NCBI RefSeq assembly: GCF_003325755.1
Contig: NZ_QORI02000001.1
Coordinates: 310,001 to 374,000, forward strand
From: Pseudomonas sp. SST3
GTDB lineage: Bacteria > Pseudomonadota > Gammaproteobacteria > Pseudomonadales > Pseudomonadaceae
DNA length: 64,000 bases
Direction of reading: 5' to 3'
The position numbers and the translations under genes were made by a program. The notes under the pieces were generated by a model. That model was not told the DNA's origin, made no database searches, and saw only the letters and a program-made list of their open reading frames with translations. Each line of letters begins with the position of its first letter. Within the stretch, counting starts at the first letter, position 1. Positions 26,545 to 34,553 of the stretch are shown here, one piece after another.

Positions 26545-27913
26545 ATTGATGGCGATACTGCTGTTCGTCAGCATCTGCGTGGCCTTAATGGCCGGCTACC
26601 CCGTTGCATTCACTCTTGGCGGCGTCTCGCTGCTGTTTGCCGGCATCGGCATGCTCACTGGCACCTTCGACGGCGGCTACCTGAGCGCGCTGCCGAACCG
26701 CTTGTTCGGCATCATGAACAACCAGACGATGCTGGCTGTGCCGCTGTTCGTCTTCATGGGTGTGATGCTGGAAAAGAGCCGAGTGGCCGAAGACCTGCTC
26801 GAATCCATGTCGCGCCTGTTCGGCACCCTGCGCGGTGGCCTGGCGATTTCTGTCTGCGTGGTCGGTGCGCTGCTGGCCGCCAGCACCGGTATCGTCGGGG
26901 CCACGGTGGTAACCATGGGGCTGCTGGCACTGCCGACCATGCTTCGCCGCGGCTATGACCCGGCCATCTCAACCGGCACGCTCGCGGCCACCGGCACCCT
27001 GGGCCAGATCATCCCGCCGTCGATCGTGCTTGTGCTGCTGGGCGACGTGATGTCCAGCGCCTATCAGCAGGCGCAGCTGAAACTGGGCATCTTCTCGCCG
27101 AAGACCGTTTCGGTTGGTGACCTGTTTGTCGGCGCCCTGCTACCCGGCCTACTGTTGGTCGGCCTGTACATTCTCTACATCATCGCCGTGGCGGTCGTTC
27201 AGCCGAAGAAGCTGCCGGCGCTGCCACAAGAAGAGCTCGGCCCGATCGAGTGGGGCAAGCTGATCAATGCGCTGGTGCCACCGCTGCTGCTGATCAGCGC
27301 CGTGCTCGGCTCAATCCTGGCCGGCTACGCGACGCCTACCGAGGCCGCTGCGCTGGGTGCACTGGGCGCGATGGTCCTGGCCTTCTACAAGGGCAAACTC
27401 AATTTCGGCCAGCTGCGCGATGTGGCTTACGGCACAACCGAAATCAGCGCCATGGTGTTCCTGATCCTTATCGGCGCCTCGCTGTTCTCGCTGGTGTTCC
27501 GCGGCTTCGGCGGGGAAGCGATGATCGAAGACATCTTCGCTCAGCTGCCAGGAGGCGTGCTCGGGGCCTTCTTCCTGGTGATGGTGGTGATCTTCCTGCT
27601 GGGCTTCATCCTGGACTTCATCGAAATCACCTTCGTGGTGGTGCCGATAGTCGGCCCGGTGCTGCTGGCCATGGGCCTGGACCCGGTGTGGCTCGGCGTG
27701 ATGATCGCGCTGAACTTGCAGACTTCATTCCTAACGCCGCCCTTCGGTTTCGCCCTGTTCTATCTGCGCGGCGTGACACCTAAATCAGTGCCTACCAGCA
27801 CCATTTATAAAGGCGTGATCCCGTTCATCCTCATTCAAGTCCTGCTGCTGGTGATCGCCTACCAGTTCCCGGGGCTGGTCACCTGGCTACCCGAGCAGAT
27901 TTACGGCAAATAG
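26537..27913 (+). CDS. TRAP transporter large permease (DctM type)
   Basis: Large membrane subunit of 458 residues with about 12 segments. Family marks include AVPLFVFMGVMLEKSRVAEDLL, ASTGIVGATVVTMGLLALP and the late LNLQTSFLTPPFGFALFYLRGV. With the small permease it forms the sodium-dependent transporter that takes the substrate delivered by the protein encoded at 24699. A clear terminator follows at 27921-27944. Confidence 0.93.
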   Translation: MVELMAILLFVSICVALMAGYPVAFTLGGVSLLFAGIGMLTGTFDGGYLSALPNRLFGIMNNQTMLAVPLFVFMGVMLEKSRVAEDLLESMSRLFGTLRGGLAISVCVVGALLAASTGIVGATVVTMGLLALPTMLRRGYDPAISTGTLAATGTLGQIIPPSIVLVLLGDVMSSAYQQAQLKLGIFSPKTVSVGDLFVGALLPGLLLVGLYILYIIAVAVVQPKKLPALPQEELGPIEWGKLINALVPPLLLISAVLGSILAGYATPTEAAALGALGAMVLAFYKGKLNFGQLRDVAYGTTEISAMVFLILIGASLFSLVFRGFGGEAMIEDIFAQLPGGVLGAFFLVMVVIFLLGFILDFIEITFVVVPIVGPVLLAMGLDPVWLGVMIALNLQTSFLTPPFGFALFYLRGVTPKSVPTSTIYKGVIPFILIQVLLLVIAYQFPGLVTWLPEQIYGK

Positions 27914-27920
27914 CCCAAGC

Positions 27921-27950
27921 AGACGCCCGTTTCGACGGGCGTCTCGCTTT
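27921..27950 (+). terminator. Terminator of the TRAP permease operon
   Basis: AGACGCCCG (27921-27929) pairs with CGGGCGTCT (27936-27944) around TTTCGA, followed by CGCTTTTC. Confidence 0.85.
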
Positions 27951-27976
27951 TCGGCGAAGGGTTTCGGCGCGATCAT

Positions 27977-29239
27977 ATGCCTGAAACCGCACACCCCGAG
28001 CGCTCCATGCCCACCGACTCACTCAGCTACGCACAACTGGCCGAACGCTTTCAGCAGCTCGACGCTTTTCTGCTGCGGCATCAACCGCTGTGGCGCCCAC
28101 GGCCCTTTACCCATCAGCGCCTGGCCTGGGAAGCGAATCATCCGGAGCTGGCTCGGTGGCTGCGTGACCGCTCGCTGGAACAAGCCGAAGCGGCACACAA
28201 CCATCCCGAACGCCTCATGGCGCCCGCACCGTTCCCGCAGCTGGCCGCCCAAGCGGCGACGCTGAGCCTCGTGGACGAGCTGCCCACAGCACCGAACCCC
28301 AGCACCGATGCTCGGCAGTCGGTCGACGTACCCGGACGCAAATGGCTGCAGATCCAGGCATTCGACTCGGCGCTAAGCTTCAGTGACCGCCCACGGCATT
28401 GGCTCGACTGGTGCGCCGGCAAAGGCCACCTGGGGCGGCGTTTGGCCAACCGCGGCGGCGCGCTGACCTGCCTCGAACGCGACCCGGCGCTGGTCACAGC
28501 CGGCACCCGCCTCAGCGAGCGATTGGGCATCGACGCGGCGCATCGTCAGCAAGACGTAATGAGCAATGGCGCGTCTGCACAGCTCGGCCCGACGGTAACC
28601 CCAGTGGCGCTGCACGCTTGCGGTGATCTGCATGTGCGCCTGATCGACCTGAGCATTGCGCAGCGCTGTCGCCAGCTGGCGGTCGCGCCCTGCTGCTACA
28701 ACCGCATCCAGACCGAGCGCTATCGGCCCCTGTCGCAACTCGCCGCCGGCTCGGCCCTCAAGCTGTCACGCGACGATCTGGGGCTGCCACTCAGCGAAAC
28801 GGTCACCGCTGGCGCCCGCGAGCGCCGGCAACGCGACCACTCGATGGCCTGGCGCCTGGCCTTCGACCTCCTCCAGCGCGACCTGCGCGGCGAGGACGAT
28901 TACCTGCCGACACCGTCGCTACCGAGCAGCTGGCTGAAAAAGCGCTTCGAGGACTACTGCCGCGACTTGGCAACAATCAAGCAACTACCAGAACCGCCGA
29001 CACTGGACTGGCTCGCACTCGAGCGACGCGGCTGGCAGCGCCTGGCCGAAGTGCGCAACCTGGAGCTGCTGCGCGGCCTGTTCCGGCGTCCGCTGGAACT
29101 CTGGCTGGTACTCGACCGCGCGCTGTTTCTGGCCGAAAACCATTACACGATACGGCTGGGCACCTTCTGTTCAGCCGAGCTGACGCCGCGTAATCTGATG
29201 CTGATTGCCGAGCTCGACGACCAGCGCGCAAACACATGA
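27977..29239 (+). CDS. SAM-dependent methyltransferase, substrate unknown
   Basis: Cytoplasmic protein of 420 residues. The methyltransferase fold lies in the middle: motif I as LDWCAGKGHLGRRLA (about 142-156), an acidic end of strand 2 (LTCLERDPAL), then VALHACGDLHVRLID and CCYNRI (about 236-241). The HACGDLH and CCYN motifs are shared with a group of METTL25-like or Methyltransf_32 proteins of unknown target, possibly RNA or protein. The N-terminal 130 residues carry no domain I recognise. ATG 27977 is used; an alternative ATG at 28007 gives 410 residues. It precedes tRNA-Thr. Confidence 0.82.
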   Translation: MPETAHPERSMPTDSLSYAQLAERFQQLDAFLLRHQPLWRPRPFTHQRLAWEANHPELARWLRDRSLEQAEAAHNHPERLMAPAPFPQLAAQAATLSLVDELPTAPNPSTDARQSVDVPGRKWLQIQAFDSALSFSDRPRHWLDWCAGKGHLGRRLANRGGALTCLERDPALVTAGTRLSERLGIDAAHRQQDVMSNGASAQLGPTVTPVALHACGDLHVRLIDLSIAQRCRQLAVAPCCYNRIQTERYRPLSQLAAGSALKLSRDDLGLPLSETVTAGARERRQRDHSMAWRLAFDLLQRDLRGEDDYLPTPSLPSSWLKKRFEDYCRDLATIKQLPEPPTLDWLALERRGWQRLAEVRNLELLRGLFRRPLELWLVLDRALFLAENHYTIRLGTFCSAELTPRNLMLIAELDDQRANT

Positions 29240-29271
29240 AAGAAGCGATGCAAACAACTGGCAACAAACAG

Positions 29272-29299
29272 TTTACTCGCCGCGAGCAATCGCTATAAT
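29272..29299 (+). promoter_or_regulatory. Sigma-70 promoter of the tRNA-Thr gene
   Basis: A perfect -10 TATAAT lies at 29294-29299, and TTTACT at 29272-29277 is a plausible -35 with 16-bp spacing. The tRNA begins 16 bases after the -10. Confidence 0.75.
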
Positions 29300-29314
29300 G
29301 GCGCCCATCTTTTA

Positions 29315-29390
<76 letters not shown>

Positions 29391-29407
29391 TATGAAACAA
29401 CGATTTA

Positions 29408-29439
29408 GGCTCGCCGCAAGGTGGGCCTTTTTCGTTTTT
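29408..29439 (+). terminator. Terminator of the tRNA-Thr transcript
   Basis: GGCTCGCC-GCAA-GGTGGGCC (29408-29427) forms an 8-bp stem with two wobble pairs and a GCAA tetraloop, followed by TTTTTCGTTTTT. Confidence 0.85.
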
Positions 29440-29570
29440 GCTCGTCCCATCAATACCCCGCTTCGCCGTGCTCAACGCAATCGCTCTACCCCGCTCGCTC
29501 CAACTCGACGCTGGACCGATAAGCAAGGCGTAGGTGTGAACCTCGCTCAGGACCGGGCATGCATACAAAA

Positions 29571-29603
29571 AAGCCCCGCATCAAACGATGCGGGGCTTTT
29601 CTG
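29571..29603. terminator. Strong bidirectional terminator without an adjacent gene
   Basis: AAGCCCCGCATC (29571-29582) pairs perfectly with GATGCGGGGCTT (29587-29598), with six A's to the left and TTTT to the right. It is a complete terminator in either direction, yet no gene abuts it, so it may mark the end of a lost or unrecognised transcript. Confidence 0.8.
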
Positions 29604-29927
29604 AGTTGGGCTGAGTCCTGTCCCTTCGGCCGCTCCGAGCAGCATTTCCTTACGCCGTTCCTGGCGCTTGCGAGATCCTTCGCGGCAGCCTTACCGCAGC
29701 CCAAACGTGGCGGGCTGGGCGCCGTGCTAGGCGATCGATGACGCGTCGAAACGGGTCACGGACCGGCCAGCAACGGCAGCAGGGTTAAGAGCTGACGTGA
29801 TGGCAAAAGTTCCACTTTTGGAATGAAAAGGCCATCAGCTTAAGCGCGCCGAGGCTGGACGACGGATGCCGATAGTCGGCTGAGGCCAATGCACCTGGTC
29901 GGAGGCGCGCTGCGCAGCTGAACGAGC

Positions 29928-29945
29928 GACATCATCTGTGATGTC
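29928..29945. other. Short perfect hairpin in non-coding DNA
   Basis: GACATCA and TGATGTC (7-bp arms, loop TCTG) lie 220 bp before the flippase gene. It could be an operator or leader structure; nothing decides between these. Confidence 0.35.
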
Positions 29946-30163
29946 ACGAGGGAGCGCCCGCCAGCGCTGCGATCCGGCACATTGGACAGTCTGATGGCCT
30001 TCCGCCGCGCCGGTTTACCGGTAGCGCATCGACACATGTCCTATTCCCAACGGGCCGGAACATACCGAATAGATCGCGGTCAGCTGTGCGTCGCCATACT
30101 CCAGCGCAACTGCAAGGCAATGCTTGCCACCACGGAGCCAGCCTTGAGGAGCCGGGCCACTCG

Positions 30164-31492
30164 ATGACCGCGATTAAGACCATCTTCGACAAACTCAAGC
30201 TCTATCTCTTCAACGCCTCGTGGATGATGGCGGAGCGGTTGCTGCACATCGGTGTGGGTTTTCTTACGGCGATTCTGTTGGCGCGGTATTTGGGGCCGGA
30301 ACAATTCGGCATCCTTTCCTACGCGATTTCGATGACGGCGATCTTCGCCTCCGCCGGACACATGGGACTGGCCGGGCTGGTGGTGCGCGAGGTCGTGAAG
30401 AAACCGGACAAGGTGCCGGAAACCCTGGGCACGACCTTTCTTCTTAAACTGACCGGCATGACGCTGGGGTTCGCCCTGATCGCTATCTACGCGCTGCTGT
30501 TCGAAGAGGTCGGTGGCACCGAGTTCTGGATGCTGCTGATCGTCGCCTCGGCGATTTTTTTCCAGACCTTCGACGTGGTGGAGTACTGGTTTCAGTCGCA
30601 GGTTCAGGCCAAGTACCCGGCCATCGCCAAGTCCAGCGCGATTGTGCTCTCGGCCGGCATTAAGCTGCTGTTGGTCTTCAGCGGCGCCGGCGTGATGGCC
30701 TTTGCCTTTGCCCATACCGCGCAGTTCGTGATGGCTGCGGTGATTCTGGCGATTCTCTACAAGGGCACCACCAGCGTCTCGCTGATGGAGTGGAAAGCCA
30801 GTTTCGCCAAGGCCAAGGAGCTGCTCAGCCAGGGCTGGATCCTCTATGTCGGCTCGATCTTCGCCGTGATCTACATGAAGATCGATCAGGTGATGCTCAA
30901 GTGGATAGTCGGCGCCGAGGAGGTCGGCGTCTATGCAGTCGCCGCGCAGCTGTCGGAAGCCTGGTACTTCCTGCCGACCGCCATCGTCGCATCCTTCTTC
31001 CCCAAGCTGATCAAGCTCCATGCCGCTGACTCGGCGCGATTCAATCAGCGCTTCCAGCAGCTGTTCGATGTGCTGTTCATCCTCGCCATCGCCGTTGCGC
31101 TGCTGGTGACGCTCGTCGCCGGGCCGCTGATTTCGCTGCTGTTCGGCGCCGAGTACCAGAACTCCGCCGCGATCCTCACCATCCATATCTGGGCGGGTGT
31201 GTTCATCTTTATGCGCGCGGCGTTCAGCCGCTGGATTCTGATCGAGGGCGCGCTGATGTTTTCCTTGATAACTCAGGGTCTCGGCGCGCTGGCCAACATC
31301 GGGCTGAACATGCTGCTGATCCCGCATTACGGCGGTGAGGGTGCAGCCATGGCAACCCTGATTTCCTATGCGATTGCCTCCTACGCCGCGCTGCTGGTGC
31401 ATAAGAAGACCCGGCCGGTGTTCTACATGATGACCAAATCCATTTTCAGCCCGTTTCGCTATGCGTTCAGCGCTGTAGGAGCCGCCCGATGA
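30164..31492 (+). CDS. Polysaccharide flippase (Wzx/MATE-like)
   Basis: Inner-membrane protein of 442 residues with 12-14 predicted segments, of the polysaccharide_synt family that flips lipid-linked sugar repeats. Typical features are the N-terminal SWMMAERLLHIGVGFLTAIL and the motif ARYLGPEQFGILSYA. ATG 30164 is used since residues upstream show no homology; GAGGA is 13 bp away. It overlaps the next gene by 4 bp (ATGA), so the two are translationally coupled. No polymerase or glycosyltransferase gene is in the window. Confidence 0.88.
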   Translation: MTAIKTIFDKLKLYLFNASWMMAERLLHIGVGFLTAILLARYLGPEQFGILSYAISMTAIFASAGHMGLAGLVVREVVKKPDKVPETLGTTFLLKLTGMTLGFALIAIYALLFEEVGGTEFWMLLIVASAIFFQTFDVVEYWFQSQVQAKYPAIAKSSAIVLSAGIKLLLVFSGAGVMAFAFAHTAQFVMAAVILAILYKGTTSVSLMEWKASFAKAKELLSQGWILYVGSIFAVIYMKIDQVMLKWIVGAEEVGVYAVAAQLSEAWYFLPTAIVASFFPKLIKLHAADSARFNQRFQQLFDVLFILAIAVALLVTLVAGPLISLLFGAEYQNSAAILTIHIWAGVFIFMRAAFSRWILIEGALMFSLITQGLGALANIGLNMLLIPHYGGEGAAMATLISYAIASYAALLVHKKTRPVFYMMTKSIFSPFRYAFSAVGAAR

Positions 31493-32547
31493 GCCTCAAG
31501 TCCCTCGCCAAAGCCCTGCCTGAGCCGGTCAAGCACCTGATCAAGTCCACCCGAGACAACACCGGCCTAGCTCTGGTCCGGCTGTTTTCCAGCAACGGCT
31601 TCCTGTCTTCCATTTATTACTGCCTGATCAGCCGCGAGTTCGACCGCGAGCACCGCGCGGTGCTGCTGGGGCGGCTGCAGTTCGCCCGGCTGATGCGCAG
31701 CAAGGGCGAGAACGACGCCTTCCTGCGGCGTAACGTGCACCGCCTGGAGAAGGGGCTGATCATGCGCCCGCGGCGTTCCACCTTCGCCGAGGACTACATC
31801 GGCCCGACCGTGCGCTGCTTCGCTGATGCAGCCCAGGCCGGAGTCGCCAACGGCCAACAGCGCTGGGCCAACGACGTGCTCACCGACTACTTCTCTGCGG
31901 TCGGCAGCACGCCGCGCATCGACTCGGCCAAGCAAACCTTTGCCGGCGCGCAGAACCTCGATGAGGCCAGCCGTTGTGTGCCCTACCCGCACAGCGAGCT
32001 GCCACCGTGCCCGGTCAGCTACGACGAGCTGATGCTGCTGTTTCGCCGCCGCCGCTCGGTGCGCTGGTACCAGGACAAACCGGTCAGCAACGCGCTGATC
32101 GAACAGGCGGTCAGGGCAGCCGCCCTCGCGCCTTCGGCCTGCAACCGCCAGCCGTTTCGCTTTTACGTCAGCAACGACCCGGCCAAGGCGGCCGATGTTG
32201 CCCAGTGCGCTGGCGGCACGGCGGGTTTCCACGACAACCTGCCCTGCGTAATCGCGGTGGTGGGCGATCTCGGCTGCTACCCGGAGGCGCGCGATCGCCA
32301 TGTGATCTATATCGACGGTTCGCTGGCAGCGATGCAGCTGATGCTGGCCCTGGAAAGCCTGGGCCTGTCCAGCTGCTCGATCAACTGGCCGGACGTCGAA
32401 GAAAAAGAGCGCCGTCTGGCAAATAAACTGGGCCTGGCCTACCACGAGCGCACGGTGATGCTGCTGGCGGTGGGTTATGCCGATCCAACTGGAGGGATCC
32501 CCTATTCGGACAAGAAGACCGAGAAAGACTTGATCGTATTCAACTGA
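31489..32547 (+). CDS. Nitroreductase-family protein in polysaccharide operon
   Basis: Protein of 352 residues. The C-terminal half (about 185-335) is a nitroreductase fold: FRRRRSVRWYQDKPVS and LAPSACNRQPFRFYV are the FMN-binding regions, and SLAAMQLMLALESLGLSSC is the later helix. The N-terminal half (1-180) is not recognisable to me and is rich in Arg and aromatic residues. Similar proteins occur in exopolysaccharide clusters beside pyruvyl transferases, but their reaction is not known to me. It is coupled to the flippase upstream and lies 8 bp before the pyruvyl transferase gene. Confidence 0.8.
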   Translation: MSLKSLAKALPEPVKHLIKSTRDNTGLALVRLFSSNGFLSSIYYCLISREFDREHRAVLLGRLQFARLMRSKGENDAFLRRNVHRLEKGLIMRPRRSTFAEDYIGPTVRCFADAAQAGVANGQQRWANDVLTDYFSAVGSTPRIDSAKQTFAGAQNLDEASRCVPYPHSELPPCPVSYDELMLLFRRRRSVRWYQDKPVSNALIEQAVRAAALAPSACNRQPFRFYVSNDPAKAADVAQCAGGTAGFHDNLPCVIAVVGDLGCYPEARDRHVIYIDGSLAAMQLMLALESLGLSSCSINWPDVEEKERRLANKLGLAYHERTVMLLAVGYADPTGGIPYSDKKTEKDLIVFN

Positions 32548-32555
32548 GGTAAGCG

Positions 32556-33740
32556 ATGATTATCGAGATCAGAAAGGCAGGCTTCGTCAATAAAGGCGCA
32601 GAGCTGATGTTGCATGCGGCACTGCAGAAGCTGAGGACACGGTATCCCTACGCTACCTTCGTCATGGCACCAACCCCGAAGAAGGCCGAACAGCCGTTCC
32701 GCAAGCTGGTCCAGCTGGGCTTCTATCCCAAGGCCTGGCTGTGGCGCTACGGCATCCAGTGGGGCACGCTGGCCAATTTCGCTCCGCGCCCGCTTCGTGA
32801 AATGTACGGCGTGGTGCTGGATAAAGAGGTCGACGTGGTCATCGACGCCGCCGGCTTTGCCTACAGCGATCAATGGGGTGAGGATCCCTGTGCCGAGTTG
32901 GCGCAATCGACCAAGCGCTGGAAGAAGAACGGCACCCGCGTGATCCTGTTGCCGCAGGCGCTGGGCCCGTACAAATCGGAGAAGAACCAGGCGGCGATGA
33001 AGACCGTGGTCGAGAACGTCGATCTGATCTTCCCCCGTGAGCGTGTCTCATACGACCACCTGACCCAGTTGGTCGGCGAGCAGCCCAAAATCAAGCAGTC
33101 GCCGGACTTCACCAACTTGATCACCGGCGTGCTGCCGCCGAACTTCAATGTCGAGCAGAACCGCTTCTGCATCGTCCCCAACTGCCGGATGCTCGACAAG
33201 ACCGACCAGAAGACGCGCGAGGCCTACCTGCCGTTCCTGATCAGCTGCACACGTTATCTGCTGGAAAAGGGTGCCAAGCCTTTCGTGCTGGTGCATGAAG
33301 GCAAGGACGATCAGCGCCTGGCCGATGAGCTGTCGGCGGCCGTCGGCGGCATCCCGATTGTCCAGGAAAGCGGCGCGCTGGAGATCAAGGGCATCCTCGG
33401 CGCCTGCAGCGGTACGCTCGGCAGTCGCTTCCACGGCCTGGTCAGCGCACTGTCCCAGGGCGTGCCGGCCCTGGCCACCGGCTGGAGCCACAAGTACCAG
33501 ATGCTGTTCGAGGACTACGGCTTCCCGGAAGGCCTGGTCCAAGTCACTACCGACGAGGCGGAGATCAAACGCAAGATCGATCTGGTGATCGACGACGCGG
33601 CCCGGATCAAGGCGCTAATCCAGTCGCGCACCGATCAGCTCAAGCAACAGTCCGAGCAGATGTGGCAGAAGGTCTTCGCCGTGATCGATGAATGCGAGCG
33701 TGTCCGGCAGACTCAGCACCACACTGCCGGCGCCGCCTGA
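32556..33740 (+). CDS. Polysaccharide pyruvyl transferase family protein
   Basis: Protein of 394 residues in the PS_pyruv_trans family, which transfers pyruvate from phosphoenolpyruvate to sugars as a ketal. The N-terminus MIIEIRKAGFVNKGAELML carries the conserved N-K-GAE motif. Further marks are VVIDAAGFAYSDQWG, VILLPQALGPYK, and the C-terminal SRFHGLVSALSQGVPALATGWSHKY (split as SRFHGLVSAL then SQGVPALATGWSHKY). AGGTAAG precedes the ATG. The enzyme would act in the cytoplasm on lipid-linked or nucleotide sugars before the flippase. Confidence 0.88.
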   Translation: MIIEIRKAGFVNKGAELMLHAALQKLRTRYPYATFVMAPTPKKAEQPFRKLVQLGFYPKAWLWRYGIQWGTLANFAPRPLREMYGVVLDKEVDVVIDAAGFAYSDQWGEDPCAELAQSTKRWKKNGTRVILLPQALGPYKSEKNQAAMKTVVENVDLIFPRERVSYDHLTQLVGEQPKIKQSPDFTNLITGVLPPNFNVEQNRFCIVPNCRMLDKTDQKTREAYLPFLISCTRYLLEKGAKPFVLVHEGKDDQRLADELSAAVGGIPIVQESGALEIKGILGACSGTLGSRFHGLVSALSQGVPALATGWSHKYQMLFEDYGFPEGLVQVTTDEAEIKRKIDLVIDDAARIKALIQSRTDQLKQQSEQMWQKVFAVIDECERVRQTQHHTAGAA

Positions 33741-33802
33741 GCCCGGCAGCCTGCCGAACGTCGACTACAACTGAACCCTACACGCGGGCCTGCGCGGTTT
33801 GT

Positions 33803-33897
33803 CGGGTGAGCCGGGCGGCGTTCCGCTTTAGCCCACCGGCTCAGTCACGCCGCGCGAAGCTGACGAATCAGTTTTGTAGGGTGGGCTTCAGCCCACC
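33803..33897. repeat. GTGGGCT palindromic repeat element, complete copy
   Basis: CCGGGCGGCGTTCCGCTTTAGCCCACC (positions 33811-33837, key bases only) matches 13952-13978, and GTAGGGTGGGCT-TC-AGCCCACC (33876-33897) forms a perfect 8-bp hairpin. Between them lies a diverged copy of the dedA 3' end (33833-33871). Confidence 0.75.
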
Positions 33898-33945
33898 AGC
33901 AACGGACAAGTGGCAACAGACCTGGCGGCTTCCGCAGCCACCGGC

Positions 33946-34551
33946 TCAGTGGCGCCGGCCGAAGCGTTGACGGATCAGCCGATACAGGTAGTAGAGGACG
34001 AACAGCACCACCACGCCGGTAGAGATCGGGTCGAGGTACTGCGAGACCTTTTCATACTGCGATTCGAGGACGAAACCGGCCAGGGCCAGCAGCGCCGTCC
34101 AGATCAGCGAACCCAGCGTCGAATAGATCAGAAACAGCGCCATCGGCATACCGACGATGCCGGCCGGCACCGAGATCAGGGTGCGCACCGCTGGCATCAG
34201 ACGGCCGAAGAACACCGCCCCCTTGCCATGCCGATCGAACCAGCCGCTCGCCTTGTCGATATCCTCCGGTGACAGCGTCAGCCAGTGCCCCCAGCGCTTG
34301 GCCAGGCGCTTCATGCGCGCCTGACCGAGCTTGGCGCCGGCGTAGTACCAAGGCAATGCGCCGACCACCGAGCCGGCCGTACCGACGGCGATCACTCCGG
34401 CAAAATTCAGCTCGCCGCGCGCCGCGACAAAGCCGGCCAGCGGCATGATCAGCTCCGAGGGGATCGGCGGAAAGATGTTTTCCAGCAACATCAGCGCAAA
34501 TACGCCGAGGTAGCCGAACGCCGAAACCACTTCCACGATCTTGTCGAACAT
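33946..34551 (-). CDS. DedA-family membrane protein
   Basis: Inner-membrane protein of 201 residues of the DedA/SNARE-associated family, with five or so hydrophobic segments. Family marks are LLENIFPPIPSELIMPLAG (about 22-40), FGRLMPAVRTLISVPAG (about 114-130) and GSLIWTALLALAGF. DedA proteins are linked to membrane lipid turnover (undecaprenyl-phosphate or phospholipid flipping) and proton-motive force. The gene starts 3 bp after the triheme cytochrome gene stops, so it is the last gene of the oxidase operon. Confidence 0.92.
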   Translation of the reverse strand: MFDKIVEVVSAFGYLGVFALMLLENIFPPIPSELIMPLAGFVAARGELNFAGVIAVGTAGSVVGALPWYYAGAKLGQARMKRLAKRWGHWLTLSPEDIDKASGWFDRHGKGAVFFGRLMPAVRTLISVPAGIVGMPMALFLIYSTLGSLIWTALLALAGFVLESQYEKVSQYLDPISTGVVVLFVLYYLYRLIRQRFGRRH

Positions 34552-34553
34552 CG

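Larger units (their letters stand above)
29440..30163. other. Non-coding region between tRNA-Thr and the polysaccharide operon
   Basis: No convincing gene is seen in these 724 bp. It contains a strong terminator at 29571-29598, a stem TTCCA/TGGAA near 29811-29824 nested within GATGGC/GCCATC, and a hairpin GACATCA/TGATGTC at 29928-29945. Frames are short and lack ribosome-binding sites. The position next to a tRNA is typical of integration borders, but no repeat of the tRNA 3' end was found. Confidence 0.6.
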
